Assembly: GCF_000612625.1 (NCBI RefSeq) | Contig: NZ_CCAS010000015.1 | Span: forward strand, 21,875 to 85,874 | DNA: 64,000 nt | Origin: Neobacillus jeddahensis | GTDB taxonomy: Bacteria; Bacillota; Bacilli; Bacillales; Cytobacillaceae | Direction: 5' to 3' | Shown: positions 27,006 through 36,979 of the stretch, in pieces | Layout: each line of letters begins with the position of its first letter | Position numbering within the stretch: position 1 is the stretch's first letter | Translations under genes and position numbers: made by a program | Notes under the pieces: generated by a model | Seen by the model: the letters and a program-made list of their open reading frames with translations, nothing else | Database searches by the model: none | What the model was told of the DNA's origin: nothing

Positions 27006-27680
27006 ATGACTAAAAATGTTGTCAATATGATAGATCATACAATATTAAAAGCTGATGCCACGAAAGCAGAAATCGTAAAGATTGTAGAAGAAGCGAAAGA
27101 ATATTTATTTGCTTCCGTATGTGTGAATCCTACTTGGGTTAAAACAGCGGCAGAAATGCTTGCATCTACTCCAGAAGTGAAGGTATGTACAGTAATTGGC
27201 TTTCCTCTAGGTGCTTCAACTTCAGAAACGAAAGCATACGAAACAAAAAATGCGATTGAAAATGGGGCAAATGAAATTGATATGGTCATCAACATTGCAG
27301 CCCTTAAAGATCAACAGGATGAAGTGGTTGAAAATGATATCCGTGCAGTAGTAGAAGCAGCCAAAGGTAAAGCAATCGTGAAGGTCATTATCGAAACTTG
27401 CTTGTTAACAATGGAAGAAAAGGTTAGAGCATGTGAGCTTTCCGTGAAGGCTGGGGCAGATTTTGTAAAAACATCTACTGGTTTTTCAACAGGCGGGGCA
27501 ACAGTCGAAGATATTCGCCTTATGCGTCAAACAGTTGGTCCAGAAATCGGCGTAAAGGCATCTGGTGGTGTTCGCAGTCGTGAAGATGCATTAGCAATGG
27601 TAGAAGCTGGAGCGACGCGAATTGGAGCAAGTTCAGGAGTGTCAATTGCTAAAGGTGAGCAGTCTTCTAGCAGCTATTAA
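27006..27680 (+). CDS. deoC: Deoxyribose-phosphate aldolase DeoC
   Basis: DeoC splits 2-deoxyribose-5-phosphate into glyceraldehyde-3-phosphate and acetaldehyde. In the 224-residue class I aldolase the Schiff-base Lys is Lys155 in FVKTSTGF, with Lys184 in VKASGGVR and Asp92 in EIDMVIN as partners. GGGAGG lies 8 nt before the ATG. cdd follows after 42 nt, so the two form one operon for deoxynucleoside use under DeoR. The usual nupC and pdp genes are not here. Confidence 0.95.
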   Translation: MTKNVVNMIDHTILKADATKAEIVKIVEEAKEYLFASVCVNPTWVKTAAEMLASTPEVKVCTVIGFPLGASTSETKAYETKNAIENGANEIDMVINIAALKDQQDEVVENDIRAVVEAAKGKAIVKVIIETCLLTMEEKVRACELSVKAGADFVKTSTGFSTGGATVEDIRLMRQTVGPEIGVKASGGVRSREDALAMVEAGATRIGASSGVSIAKGEQSSSSY

Positions 27681-28118
<438 letters not shown>

Positions 28119-28127
28119 AATTATTAT

Positions 28128-28167
28128 AAAAAAGAAGTTAATCAACCTGATTATCTTCTTTTTTTAT
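28128..28167 (+). terminator. Terminator of deoC-cdd
   Basis: AAAAAGAAGTTAATCA pairs with GATTATCTTCTTTTTTT around a short loop. Confidence 0.85.
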
Positions 28168-28248
28168 TTTCTTCATGATCACTGATAGGATGGTATGAAA
28201 ATTGTGTGAGCAGACTAATAGAAATTATTAAGATAGGTGTTGAAACAG

Positions 28249-29052
28249 ATGAATAAAAAGATTGGTTTTATTGGGGCAGGGAAGATGGCTCAAGCAATGA
28301 TAGCTGGAATGGTAAAATCAAATGTCATTCCTCGGGAAAATATCATAGCAAGTGCGGCAACAGAGTATACATTACAACAAATTGAGCAAATTTATGGGAT
28401 TTCTACAACCCTCGATAACAAAGAAGTTGCGAAGATAGCAGATATCGTGATTTTGGCGGTGAAGCCAGACATCCATGAATCAGTTATCAATGAGATAAAA
28501 AACGAAATGAAGAATACTGCCATTATTGTTACCATTGCAGCGGGAATTACCCTGCAAGAACTCATCCGCTATTTTGGCCGACCGATAAAAGCTATTCGGA
28601 CAATGCCAAATACGCCCGCCCTTGTTGAGGAAGGTATGAGCGTAATTTGTGCAAATGAACAGTTAAGTGAGGAAGAGATTGCTGAGGTGGAAGAACTATT
28701 TCAGTGTTTTGGTAAAACGGAACGCATGTCTGAAAAGCTAATGGATGCCGTCCCGGCCATAAGCGGCTCCTCCCCAGCCTATGTTTACTTGCTCCTCGAA
28801 GCAATGGCAGATGGAGGAGTTCGACAAGGCATTCCACGGGATCAAGCTTATCGTCTCGCCGCACAAGCAGTTCTTGGTGCTGCTAAGATGGTGCTTGAAA
28901 CAGGTAAACATCCTGGTGAATTGAAGGATCAAGTATGTACCCCAGGTGGAGCAACAATTGAGGCAATAGCAACTCTCGAGAGAGAACAATTTCGCGGTGC
29001 AATACTAGCGGCAATGGAAAGCTGTACAAATAAAGTAACAACATTAAGTTAG
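28249..29052 (+). CDS. proC: Pyrroline-5-carboxylate reductase
   Basis: The last enzyme of proline synthesis, reducing pyrroline-5-carboxylate with NAD(P)H. The 267-residue protein has the Rossmann motif GFIGAGKMAQAM, the RTMPNTPA segment, ISGSSPAYVYLL and the C-terminal VCTPGGATIEAI, all in order. AGGTG lies 9 nt before the ATG at 28249; a GTG four codons earlier is less likely. It stands alone and is convergent with pit. Bacillus often has several paralogues, so which one this is remains open. Confidence 0.93.
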   Translation: MNKKIGFIGAGKMAQAMIAGMVKSNVIPRENIIASAATEYTLQQIEQIYGISTTLDNKEVAKIADIVILAVKPDIHESVINEIKNEMKNTAIIVTIAAGITLQELIRYFGRPIKAIRTMPNTPALVEEGMSVICANEQLSEEEIAEVEELFQCFGKTERMSEKLMDAVPAISGSSPAYVYLLLEAMADGGVRQGIPRDQAYRLAAQAVLGAAKMVLETGKHPGELKDQVCTPGGATIEAIATLEREQFRGAILAAMESCTNKVTTLS

Positions 29053-29071
29053 ACAAACTTTAATCAACTAA

Positions 29072-29104
29072 GCCACCGGACTGATTAAACGGGCGGTGTT
29101 TTTA
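29072..29104 (+). terminator. Terminator after proC
   Basis: CACCG and CGGTG pair across a 16-nt loop, followed by TTTTTAT. Confidence 0.6.
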
Positions 29105-29129
29105 TGTGGTTATGAATCTTTTCCCTAAT

Positions 29130-29166
29130 AACAAAACCCCAGAGACAGTGTCCCTGGGGTTTTGTT
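29130..29166. terminator. Bidirectional terminator between proC and pit
   Basis: AACAAAACCCCAG and CTGGGGTTTTGTT pair perfectly, extended by GACA/TGTC; usable from both sides. Confidence 0.88.
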
Positions 29167-30167
29167 TAAAAGAAAATATTTAGGATGTAGTAACAGATTG
29201 CTGCAAAGAGCGCTGTAATCGGAAGGGTGATGACCCATGTTACGAGCATACGTTGAGCTGTATCCCATTTAACCCCTTTTAGACGATGGGCAGAACCAAC
29301 CCCTAAAATTCCAGAAGAGATAACATGCGTCGTACTTACTGGAAGATGAATTAAGCTCGCTCCGAAGATAATCCCTGCTCCAGTTAAGTCTGCAGCGACT
29401 CCATTAATAGGGCGGATCTTCATAATTTTACCACCGACTGTTTTAATGATTTTCCAGCCGCCAATCGAGGTACCTAATCCCATCGCAATGGCACATGAGA
29501 TTTGAACCCATAATGGGACATCGGCATTTTTTGGAAGAAACTCATTGGCAATTAAAGCCATCGTGATAATCCCCATCGATTTTTGGGCATCATTTGTCCC
29601 ATGTGAATAGGATTGTAATGCGGCAGTAGCAATTTGAATAAATCTGAAGTTTCGATTTGTCTTTGTTAAATTGTTATTCTTAAAGACCACTTTAAAAATA
29701 CTGTAAATAATATAACCGACCACAAACGCTAAAATCGGAGAAAGAATAAGTGCCTCAATAATTTTGATAAACCCACTATAGTTCAACACATGTAACCCTT
29801 GTGCCGCAATCGCAGCACCCGCAATCGATCCAATTATGGCATGTGACGAACTACTTGGAATTCCGAAATACCATGTAATCAAGTTCCAGGCAACAGCCGA
29901 AATCAATGCGGCAAGGATGACAACAGAGCCATTAGAAAGATCAAAGGGGTCGACAATATCCTTTGAAATGGTTTTAGCGACGCCAGTAAATGTCATTGCC
30001 CCAACAAAGTTCATGACGGCAGCTAACATGATCGCCTGGCGGGGTTTTAATGCTTTAGTTGAAACAGCTGTAGCGATTGCATTGGCAGTATCATGGAAAC
30101 CATTAATAAAGTCAAATGCAAGGGCACCAATTACGATTAATATCGTTAGTATTAATACAATGCTCAT
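29166..30167 (-). CDS. pit: Low-affinity inorganic phosphate transporter (PiT family)
   Basis: A 333-residue membrane protein with about ten helices. The repeated PiT signatures are GFHDTANAIATAV near the N terminus and SHGTNDAQKSMGI in the second half, plus the paired SSSHAIIG and STTHVISSG loops. It imports phosphate with a cation. It lies 11 nt after the gene for its PhoU-like partner, the ykaA-pit order of B. subtilis. GGAGT precedes the ATG. Confidence 0.94.
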   Translation of the reverse strand: MSIVLILTILIVIGALAFDFINGFHDTANAIATAVSTKALKPRQAIMLAAVMNFVGAMTFTGVAKTISKDIVDPFDLSNGSVVILAALISAVAWNLITWYFGIPSSSSHAIIGSIAGAAIAAQGLHVLNYSGFIKIIEALILSPILAFVVGYIIYSIFKVVFKNNNLTKTNRNFRFIQIATAALQSYSHGTNDAQKSMGIITMALIANEFLPKNADVPLWVQISCAIAMGLGTSIGGWKIIKTVGGKIMKIRPINGVAADLTGAGIIFGASLIHLPVSTTHVISSGILGVGSAHRLKGVKWDTAQRMLVTWVITLPITALFAAICYYILNIFF

Positions 30168-30178
30168 ATTTTTACTCC

Positions 30179-30796
30179 TTAGGCATTTTTCATGATAATC
30201 GTTTCAAGAGTATTTGCAACGGACTGGCAGTAATCAGCAATATCCTCAAGATTCTCATAAATTTCCTTATATTGAATAATGCGAATCGGGTCCTTTTCAA
30301 CCGTAAATAGATTTTTAATGGATTGACGTAAAATATTATCGCAGTTTGATTCATAGTCCTTAATTTTAATCGCATGCTCGCGAATTTGCTGTAACTTTTT
30401 CGAAGATAGAAGTTCAACTGCATGATCGATTTCATGAACACTACCTTGTATAGCATCCACAAATTTGGTCATAAACTCGTCCGCGTGTGTGATCGAATAC
30501 ATTTCAAATAATGCGGCACATCCTTCAAGGCCATCAAGTACATCATCCATGCTCATGGCGAGGTGGAGAATGTCTTCACGTTCAATTGGAGTAATGAAGG
30601 CATCATTTAATTCTTTAATAACTTCATGAACGTAGGTATCTCCTTTTGTTTCGAGTTCCTTCATCTTTTCAGAGAAAATTTTCAAATCACTAACGTTTTT
30701 TAATTTATACTCTGTAAAGAAATTAGCACTTTCTTTAAGGTTAGTTGAAATATTTTTTAGCAGAGCAGAAAATTTATCTACTTTTTTAAATGCCAT
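30179..30796 (-). CDS. ykaA: PhoU-like DUF47 protein, Pit partner (YkaA)
   Basis: A 205-residue all-helical DUF47 protein. Acidic metal-binding repeats typical of the PhoU fold are seen in MKELETKGDTYVHE and IKDYESNCDNILRQ. These proteins accompany Pit transporters and are thought to gate them. GGGGG lies 9 nt before the ATG. It is the first gene of the two-gene operon; the 430-nt region upstream should carry the promoter. Confidence 0.9.
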   Translation of the reverse strand: MAFKKVDKFSALLKNISTNLKESANFFTEYKLKNVSDLKIFSEKMKELETKGDTYVHEVIKELNDAFITPIEREDILHLAMSMDDVLDGLEGCAALFEMYSITHADEFMTKFVDAIQGSVHEIDHAVELLSSKKLQQIREHAIKIKDYESNCDNILRQSIKNLFTVEKDPIRIIQYKEIYENLEDIADYCQSVANTLETIIMKNA

Positions 30797-31228
30797 TTGA
30801 TTTAACCCCCGTTTTTCTTTAAAAAATTATATACGAAACGAACTAATTTTAGCTGAAAAAGTCGAAAAATGAAACAAAAGCTGTGAAATTTACAAAAACT
30901 TAACATTAGAATTTTCAAAAAATAACTATGGGGTAGTTTTATTGTTTTACTTTTACCTAGAAATAGTAATTTATGTGTCGTCACTGAATTTTTATCAGTA
31001 CCATCAACATACATTTGGCATTTTATTCGTTTAATGAGTATTAAAAAGATATTTGGGTACTTTATAGGTACAGGCAGTAGAGAATTCTTTGAAAGAGGGC
31101 CAAAATTGCGGTTGAGAGGCTTAGTTGTATGTAAATAGAAGGTTCAGCCATCTGATCCTCTCTGTTTCTAACTCACCTTTCAACTACTGTCTGATTATTA
31201 GAAGAGATACTAAAAAGGAGTGTTCTAA
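30797..31228. other. 432-nt divergent gap with a Pho-box-like repeat
   Basis: No convincing gene. TTTACA (30889-30894) and TTAACA (30900-30905), spaced by 5 nt, match the TTHACA repeats bound by PhoP, but on the plus strand, opposite to the phosphate transport genes. A frame on the minus strand near 30802-31014 has unlikely composition and no binding site. Nothing else was recognised. Confidence 0.4.
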
Positions 31229-31483
31229 ATGAGTTTCATTTGGGCATTAATTGTAGGTGGAATTATTGGCTGGTTAGCAGGACTAATCGTCGGAAGAAAT
31301 ATTCCTGGTGGCATTATTGGTAATATCATTGCAGGTTTTATTGGTGCATGGCTTGGGACTGCAATTTTAGGCAATTGGGGACCGCATGTTGCTGATTTTG
31401 CGATCATTCCGGCCATTATCGGTTCTGCCGTATTAGTTCTACTATTAAGTTTCATTTTGCGTGCCTTTAGAAAAGCTGATTAA
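31229..31483 (+). CDS. GlsB/YeaQ/YmgE-family membrane protein
   Basis: An 84-residue protein with three helices and the Gly-rich repeats of the family (GGIIGWLAGLIVGRN, GNIIAGFIGAWLG). Members are small stress-linked membrane proteins, once called transglycosylase-associated. AAAGGAG lies 8 nt before the ATG. The gene is monocistronic with a strong terminator. No sigma-B promoter with proper spacing was found upstream. Confidence 0.9.
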   Translation: MSFIWALIVGGIIGWLAGLIVGRNIPGGIIGNIIAGFIGAWLGTAILGNWGPHVADFAIIPAIIGSAVLVLLLSFILRAFRKAD

Positions 31484-31511
31484 GCATTGGCTATAAGATA
31501 GTAGCAAAAAT

Positions 31512-31562
31512 AAAAAGGATGTCTCATCGGTCTTCATAATGGCCGGTGAGACATCCTTTTTT
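31512..31562. terminator. Strong terminator after the GlsB-type gene
   Basis: AAAAAGGATGTCTCATCGG and CCGGTGAGACATCCTTTTTT form a long stem (about 19 bp, one wobble). Confidence 0.92.
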
Positions 31563-31571
31563 AGCAGATAG

Positions 31572-31654
31572 GAAAGGATAAACTTTCCTATTATGCATAA
31601 GTCCACTACGCCTCTGTCTTCGCCCTTAGGGGCTCGCTAATCGGCGAGGTTTCT
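31572..31654. other. GC-rich intergenic segment, possible repeat fragment
   Basis: AGGAAAG (31570-31576) and CTTTCCT (31583-31589) can pair, and next to them is an unusually GC-rich stretch (GCCTCTGTCTTCGCCC ... GGCGAGG) that ends at the RluA-type gene. CCTCGCC and GGCGAAG can fold on the minus strand. It codes for nothing visible. It could be part of a dispersed intergenic element or of the terminator. Confidence 0.3.
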
Positions 31655-32572
31655 TTATATGGAAAATACATCAATAGGCTGAAAAATCTCTTTTAAATCG
31701 GTAAATGGAGCATGACAAATGATTGATTCCATGGTGAAAGGATGGATAAATTCAAGCCTAGCGGCATGGAGTGCCTGTCTATTTATGGTGGGTTGTCCAC
31801 CATATAATGTATCTCCCACAATGGGATGCCCAAGGTGGCTTAAATGAACTCTTATTTGATGTGTCCTTCCTGTTTCAAGCCAACACTTTACATATGATAT
31901 CTGTCTATTTTTATCTTCTTTTACTAACTGATAATGGGTGATCGCAGCTTGGCCGGAAGGTGAAACCCTTCTTCTTGTGGCATGATGACGATCACGACCA
32001 ATCGGTTTGTTGATGATTCCTTTTTTTTGTGAGAAAAAACCATGAACGGCGGCAATATATGTCCTTTTGATGCCCCGTTGCTCGAGCATTCTATCTAAAA
32101 TGGAACCTGCTAAGGCATGTTTAGCAAAGAGAATTGCGCCTGAAGTGTCCCGATCTAATCGATGAATTTGATGGATGTTTCTTGATTCTCCTTGAGCTTG
32201 CAAATAAAAGACTGCTGCATTCATTAAAGTATCTGTATCCCTATCATTTGGATGAGTGTTCATAAATGGTGGCTTATTTATAATTAACACATGGTCATCT
32301 TCGAATAAGATGTCAATTTCTTGAGCATTCGGTCTAACTCGAAGCTCTTCTTCTTCAAATAGGTGTAATAGTAACTTGGAGCCTGCTGCCAACGGCATAT
32401 TCCAATTCACACGACTTCCGTCTAGAAGAACTTTATTTTCCATCCGGAATTGATGGGTTGTTTTTTTAGGTGCTTCCCATATATGACGGAAAATCTCGTC
32501 AACCGTTTTCCCTTCCCATTCTGTCGGGATGTTGATTTGTAACCATTCTCCCATTCGTTTCGGATTTAGCAT
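31655..32572 (-). CDS. RluA-family pseudouridine synthase (YhcT-like)
   Basis: A 305-residue pseudouridine synthase. The catalytic Asp lies in HRLDRDTSG, and ETGRTHQIRVHLSHLGHPIVGDTLYGG is the family's C-terminal hallmark (split: ETGRTHQIRVHL and HPIVGDTLYGG). The N-terminal 90 residues look like a small S4-type RNA-binding part. It modifies uridines in rRNA or tRNA; the target is not known. AAAGGAG 6 nt before the ATG supports the start. It is divergent from a YhcU-like gene, the order in B. subtilis. Confidence 0.9.
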   Translation of the reverse strand: MLNPKRMGEWLQINIPTEWEGKTVDEIFRHIWEAPKKTTHQFRMENKVLLDGSRVNWNMPLAAGSKLLLHLFEEEELRVRPNAQEIDILFEDDHVLIINKPPFMNTHPNDRDTDTLMNAAVFYLQAQGESRNIHQIHRLDRDTSGAILFAKHALAGSILDRMLEQRGIKRTYIAAVHGFFSQKKGIINKPIGRDRHHATRRRVSPSGQAAITHYQLVKEDKNRQISYVKCWLETGRTHQIRVHLSHLGHPIVGDTLYGGQPTINRQALHAARLEFIHPFTMESIICHAPFTDLKEIFQPIDVFSI

Positions 32573-32691
32573 GGTATACTCCTTTTATAACGGACTGTGG
32601 TGATAATTACCACCCAAAATGCGCCCGAATTTATGTTATTCTTATGATATATTTTACGACAGAAATATAGGAAGGCAAAGGTGGGTTAAAA

Positions 32692-33078
32692 GTGAAAATA
32701 GTATTTGCCTCAACACCGAGTCAAGAGGAAGAGATTAATGATCTGGTGGGGTACATTTATTCTAATATTTTTCCTGTTTATTTTACTGATGAAGAGATTT
32801 GTCAATTTGAGAAATTAAGGGTTTTGCAACCGACTGAGGATTTTAACACATTAAAAGATGCTTTTCAGGTAATGACCAGTATGCGGACGTTAATATCTAT
32901 TTTGGAGTCAACACAACTAGATGAACAATACGCAGCCGTTTTTAATAAAAATGTAACCATATTGCAGGAATTTGGTTTGTTTTTCCCATTTGAATATGAA
33001 CAATTTCTCGAGACAAAATGCATGAGAAGCATGATGCTCAGTGTTTATTCTAAAGCAGATAATGAGTTGATTATATAG
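32692..33078 (+). CDS. yhcU: YhcU-like protein (DUF5365)
   Basis: A soluble 128-residue acidic protein with no known motif. Its sequence (MKIVFASTPSQEEEINDLVG...) and place beside the RluA-type gene match B. subtilis YhcU. The start is GTG, 7 nt after AGGTGGG. A perfect terminator follows. The function is unknown. Confidence 0.75.
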   Translation: MKIVFASTPSQEEEINDLVGYIYSNIFPVYFTDEEICQFEKLRVLQPTEDFNTLKDAFQVMTSMRTLISILESTQLDEQYAAVFNKNVTILQEFGLFFPFEYEQFLETKCMRSMMLSVYSKADNELII

Positions 33079-33088
33079 GATAACAATG

Positions 33089-33116
33089 GCCTGCATTTTT
33101 TTTGCAGGCTTTTTTA
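33089..33116 (+). terminator. Terminator after yhcU
   Basis: GCCTGCA (33089-33095) and TGCAGGC (33103-33109) pair, followed by six T residues. Confidence 0.9.
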
Positions 33117-33273
33117 TATTCCAATTGACTGTAATTTTGAGGTATTATAATATTTGATGGCGTTTTCTAACACATCCTGAAAAAAATGTCGGTTGACTTA
33201 CGCGGATTTTTGCAGGAGTAACGAACTAGAATTTAGAAACAATAACAATAGCCAGAAACAGGAGGGACATCAT

Positions 33274-35022
33274 ATGAATTGGAAAGCAATAGCAAACAGT
33301 TGGATGGAATTTAACGAGTTGGATCATGAATTAAAAAATGAATTAGCAGAAATGAGAAATGATCAAAAGCTGCTTGAAGACTCCTTTTATAAGAATTTAG
33401 AATTTGGAACGGGTGGAATGCGCGGGGAGATTGGTGCTGGGACAAACCGGATGAATCTTTATACTGTCCGTAAAGCATCTGCAGGCCTTGCAGAATACAT
33501 AAAAGAACATGGTGAAGAAGCGAAGCAACGAGGGGTAGTCATTGCTTATGACTCACGCCACAAATCTCCTGAATTCGCATTGGAGGCAGCAAAAACTCTT
33601 GCTACAGAGGGAATTCAAACATATGTTTTCGATGAACTAAGGCCAACTCCAGAACTTTCATTTGCCTTACGATTCTTACATGCTTTTTCCGGTATTGTGA
33701 TTACTGCCAGCCATAATCCGCCAGAATATAACGGTTATAAGGTGTATGGTTCTGATGGTGGTCAATTGCCACCAGATGCAGCAGATACCGTTATTGCTAA
33801 GGTGAATGCAATTGAGAATGAATTGTTAATTGAAGTCGATAGTGAAGAAAAATTGAGGGAAGCAGGATTAATAAAGACGATTGGTTCAGAAATTGACGCG
33901 GCTTATATTGAAAAATTAAAAACGATCTCAGAAAATCCCGACCTTGCAGAAGAATCAGATATAAAAATTGTGTTTACTCCACTACACGGAACAGCGAATA
34001 AACCGGTTCGTGCAGCACTAGCAGCGTTAGGCTATAAAAATGTTACAATCGTAAAAGAACAGGAACTGCCAGATCCTGAATTTTCAACAGTCAAGAGTCC
34101 AAATCCAGAAGAGCACGCTGCTTTTGAATTAGCCATTCGTGATGGGAAAAAAGTAGGAGCTGATATTTTAATTGCAACGGATCCCGATGCCGACCGACTT
34201 GGTATTGCTGTCCTCAATCACGAAGGAGAATATGTTGTTCTAACAGGCAATCAAACGGGTGCGTTACTTGTGGATTATATCCTTACCCAAAAGAAGCAAA
34301 AAGGTACATTACCAAACAATGGGGTTGTGTTAAAAACAATTGTTACTTCTGAAATAGGACGGAAAATTGCCGAGTCTTACCAATTAGAAACCGTCGATGT
34401 TCTAACTGGCTTTAAATTTATTGCTGAAAAAATTAAGGAATATGAAACGACAGGTGACCATACATTCCTATTTGGATATGAGGAATCATATGGCTATCTT
34501 ATCGGTGATTTTGCGCGTGATAAGGACGCTGTTCAGGCAGTGTTAATGGCTGCAGAGGTTTGTGCTTATTATAAAAAACAAGGAATGACCTTGTATGATG
34601 GCTTATTGCAAGTTTTTGAAAAATACGGTTTTTATCAAGAAGGACTTCGCTCCTTAACCCTTAAAGGCAAAGAAGGGGCAGAGATGATCCAACGTCTTCT
34701 TTCCTCCTTCCGTAGTGAGCCATTATCAAATCTTGGCACCTTTAAAACACTAGCGACGGAAGACTATTTGACAAGTGTTCGCGTCACTAGAAATGGTGAG
34801 GAAAAAATCAACTTACCAAAATCCAATGTTTTAAAATATACTTTTGAGGATGGATCATGGGTGTGCCTGAGACCATCAGGAACTGAACCAAAAGTGAAAT
34901 TTTACTTTGGTGTAAACAGTGACAGCCTAACTGAAAGTAAAACGAAACTCCAAACGATTGAAAAGGACTTTATGGATTTGGTCGATCAAAAAGTGAAAAT
35001 GGTTCAAGGAATATCCAAGTAA
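33274..35022 (+). CDS. pgcA: Alpha-phosphoglucomutase PgcA
   Basis: PgcA interconverts glucose-6-phosphate and glucose-1-phosphate for UDP-glucose, teichoic acid and glycolipid synthesis. The 582-residue phosphohexomutase has the phosphoserine loop [15 protein letters not shown], the metal loop DPDADRLGI, the sugar loop GYEESYGY and the phosphate loop [10 protein letters not shown]. The length matches B. subtilis PgcA (581). AGGAGG 8 nt before the ATG fixes the start at 33274, not the earlier frame. Monocistronic, with a good terminator. Confidence 0.94.
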   Translation: MNWKAIANSWMEFNELDHELKNELAEMRNDQKLLEDSFYKNLEFGTGGMRGEIGAGTNRMNLYTVRKASAGLAEYIKEHGEEAKQRGVVIAYDSRHKSPEFALEAAKTLATEGIQTYVFDELRPTPELSFALRFLHAFSGIVITASHNPPEYNGYKVYGSDGGQLPPDAADTVIAKVNAIENELLIEVDSEEKLREAGLIKTIGSEIDAAYIEKLKTISENPDLAEESDIKIVFTPLHGTANKPVRAALAALGYKNVTIVKEQELPDPEFSTVKSPNPEEHAAFELAIRDGKKVGADILIATDPDADRLGIAVLNHEGEYVVLTGNQTGALLVDYILTQKKQKGTLPNNGVVLKTIVTSEIGRKIAESYQLETVDVLTGFKFIAEKIKEYETTGDHTFLFGYEESYGYLIGDFARDKDAVQAVLMAAEVCAYYKKQGMTLYDGLLQVFEKYGFYQEGLRSLTLKGKEGAEMIQRLLSSFRSEPLSNLGTFKTLATEDYLTSVRVTRNGEEKINLPKSNVLKYTFEDGSWVCLRPSGTEPKVKFYFGVNSDSLTESKTKLQTIEKDFMDLVDQKVKMVQGISK

Positions 35023-35036
35023 ATGAACAGATTAAA

Positions 35037-35064
35037 GCGGCTCCCATTAAGGGAGCCGTTTTTT
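35037..35064 (+). terminator. Terminator after pgcA
   Basis: GCGGCTCCC and GGGAGCCG pair around ATTAA, followed by TTTTTT. Confidence 0.92.
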
Positions 35065-35127
35065 GGTGGAATTCTTTGGTCCGGTTATTAAAAATTTCTT
35101 CACTAAAAATTGTATCCACTTGTTTTT

Positions 35128-35382
35128 TCAGGAAAGACTATACAACGGTATCCCATTTTCATCAGGTTCGATATTGTCATTAGCATGATCGATGTAACGA
35201 AGAAGGCTATACAGCTTTGATTCAATCACAGTGTAATCACGTTCAAAATTGTAGGCATGCAGGAATTGTTCAATCTTTTTTGATAAAAATTGGTCTTTTG
35301 TCCGTACCATTAAAATCAATAAGTTATCCCATTCAGATCGGTGCGTATAGTATAACGCTCTGTCATAATCTAATTTATTCAT
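35128..35382 (-). CDS. yhdB: YhdB-like small protein
   Basis: An 84-residue soluble protein (MNKLDYDRALYYTHRSEWD...) similar to B. subtilis YhdB, with the family's DYDRALYYTH and FLHAYNFERDY segments. There is no membrane helix or Cys. GGAGGAG lies just upstream of the ATG. It is convergent with pgcA. Function unknown. Confidence 0.75.
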   Translation of the reverse strand: MNKLDYDRALYYTHRSEWDNLLILMVRTKDQFLSKKIEQFLHAYNFERDYTVIESKLYSLLRYIDHANDNIEPDENGIPLYSLS

Positions 35383-35529
35383 TTGTTTGTCTCCTCCTTA
35401 TTAGGAGTTGAGATTATTGTATGTCATTCTCGCGATAACTTTCACAGAAAATGTTGGACACTCAATGTTTACGCTGTTTTCAACATTTACCTGTATAGTT
35501 ACATTCCTTAATGTGAATAGGAGGGTTTG

Positions 35530-36549
35530 ATGACTAAATATGTATGTCACCTTTTATTTGTCTTTTGTCTATTTGAACCAGTTAAAGCGCATGGAGAAAT
35601 TGTCACTGGTGATAAGCTATATTCTGTTGAGCTATTAGAACATGACCTTAAGTTGATTCAAACAAAATATCAACAACAAGTGATTGTAAAATCAATTGGA
35701 ACCTCCCATTTTGGCCAACCAATTTGGGCAGCAAAACTTGGAAAAGGGAAAAAGAATATCGTCATTATTGGCAGCCATCATGGTCGTGAATGGATGACGA
35801 GTACTTTAGTGATGAAAATGCTTGAGACCTATGCAGATGACTATAAGGAGGGAAGAATTTGGCCTCGGTCAACAAAAATCCTTGATGAAGTGTCTATATG
35901 GTTTGTGCCAATGTTAAATCCAGATGGAGTATCGATTCAACAGAATAGGATTGATACCCTTCCGATTAAACAGCAGCGTCAATTAGTGGGCATGAATAAG
36001 GGGCAAACGAATTTTAAACGGTGGAAAGCTAATGGAATAGGTATCGATTTAAATCGCCAATATCCTGCTGGATGGAGTTCCCTTGAAAAAGTACCAAAAG
36101 TACCCTCGTATCAATTTTATAAAGGGAAAAAACCATTGGAGGCAATGGAGGTCATTGCCATAACAAATTTTATAAAAGACATCAATCCCTCGATTGCAGT
36201 TGCCTACCACACAGCAGGTAGAGAAATATTCTGGAATTATAAAAACGGGAACCATCTTCAACGAGATCGAAAAGTGGCTAAGAAAATGGCTAAGCTAACT
36301 CATTATAAATTGGCGAGACCACCTAAAGAGGCAACTGGTGGGGGTTTTACTGATTGGTTTATTACCACCTATCATAGGCCTGCCCTGACGATTGAAATTA
36401 GCTATCTGGTCGGTGAGACAAGCCCACCACTATCAGTCTTTAAAGAGGAATGGAAACGAAATCGCTATGTTGGCCTTAAGCTTGCAAAAGAGGCAAAAAA
36501 GATCCCTGTTCACACTCATAACTCTAAAGGGGATGGGGAAAATAATTAG
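35530..36549 (+). CDS. Secreted M14-family zinc carboxypeptidase
   Basis: A 339-residue M14 peptidase with a signal peptide (about 1-22). Zinc ligands are His84 and Glu87 in SHHGREW and a later His in VAYHTAGR; the catalytic Glu lies in ALTIEISYLVG; LNPDGV and GIDLNRQYP are further marks. Bacillus relatives cleave gamma-D-glutamyl bonds of cell-wall peptides, a plausible but unproven role. AGGAGGG 5 nt before the ATG at 35530 is preferred over the TTG one codon earlier. The DUF3889 gene follows after 21 nt, probably in the same transcript. Confidence 0.88.
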   Translation: MTKYVCHLLFVFCLFEPVKAHGEIVTGDKLYSVELLEHDLKLIQTKYQQQVIVKSIGTSHFGQPIWAAKLGKGKKNIVIIGSHHGREWMTSTLVMKMLETYADDYKEGRIWPRSTKILDEVSIWFVPMLNPDGVSIQQNRIDTLPIKQQRQLVGMNKGQTNFKRWKANGIGIDLNRQYPAGWSSLEKVPKVPSYQFYKGKKPLEAMEVIAITNFIKDINPSIAVAYHTAGREIFWNYKNGNHLQRDRKVAKKMAKLTHYKLARPPKEATGGGFTDWFITTYHRPALTIEISYLVGETSPPLSVFKEEWKRNRYVGLKLAKEAKKIPVHTHNSKGDGENN

Positions 36550-36570
36550 GACTAGAAAAGCGGAGGGAAA

Positions 36571-36891
36571 ATGATGAAAAAATATTTGATATCGGTCTTC
36601 GTGACTGTATGCTTATTTAGCCAGATTAATCTACATGGAAATGCACAGAGACCGGATTATGAAAAGTATGGAAGAATTGCCATGGCAGTAGTTAAAACCG
36701 ATTTCCCAGGTGACCCAGTTCGGGATTATCGATACTTAGGGAGAAAAAATCTATCAAAGTCAACAGTCGAGGATTCTTTTCGCTTTAAGGTGCAGGAAAA
36801 AAATCAAACTTTCAATGTAACTGTACGAATCAATCACGACACGAAAAATAAAAAACTTCTTCATTTAACAGTGGAATCTCAAAAACAATAA
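36571..36891 (+). CDS. Secreted DUF3889 protein (YhdC-like)
   Basis: A 106-residue exported protein: a signal peptide (about 1-25) and a small domain with DYEKYGRIAMAVVKTDFPG and DYRYLGR, typical of DUF3889. Position and sequence resemble B. subtilis YhdC. CGGAGGG precedes two adjacent ATG codons; the second, at 36574, has the better spacing. The stop codon lies in the terminator stem. Function unknown. Confidence 0.82.
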   Translation: MMKKYLISVFVTVCLFSQINLHGNAQRPDYEKYGRIAMAVVKTDFPGDPVRDYRYLGRKNLSKSTVEDSFRFKVQEKNQTFNVTVRINHDTKNKKLLHLTVESQKQ

Positions 36892-36912
36892 GCAGCTTGC
36901 TTATTGTTTTTT
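36883..36912 (+). terminator. Terminator after the DUF3889 gene
   Basis: AAACAATAAGC and GCTTATTGTTT form the stem, followed by further T residues. Confidence 0.85.
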
Positions 36913-36979
36913 GGCTTCTTTTTCATCATTCTTCTTTTTTCTTCATACATTGTGTTAAGAGGAAAAGGGGGAGTGGCTA

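Noticed and set aside
30802..31014. 70-codon minus-strand open frame upstream of ykaA
   Set aside because: No ribosome binding site, Phe/Lys/Ser-rich AT-driven composition, and it ends inside the ykaA leader.
31029..31060. Possible sigma-B promoter (GTTTAA ... GGGTAC) before the GlsB-type gene
   Set aside because: The two boxes are 20 nt apart, while sigma-B promoters need about 12-15; no other pair fits.
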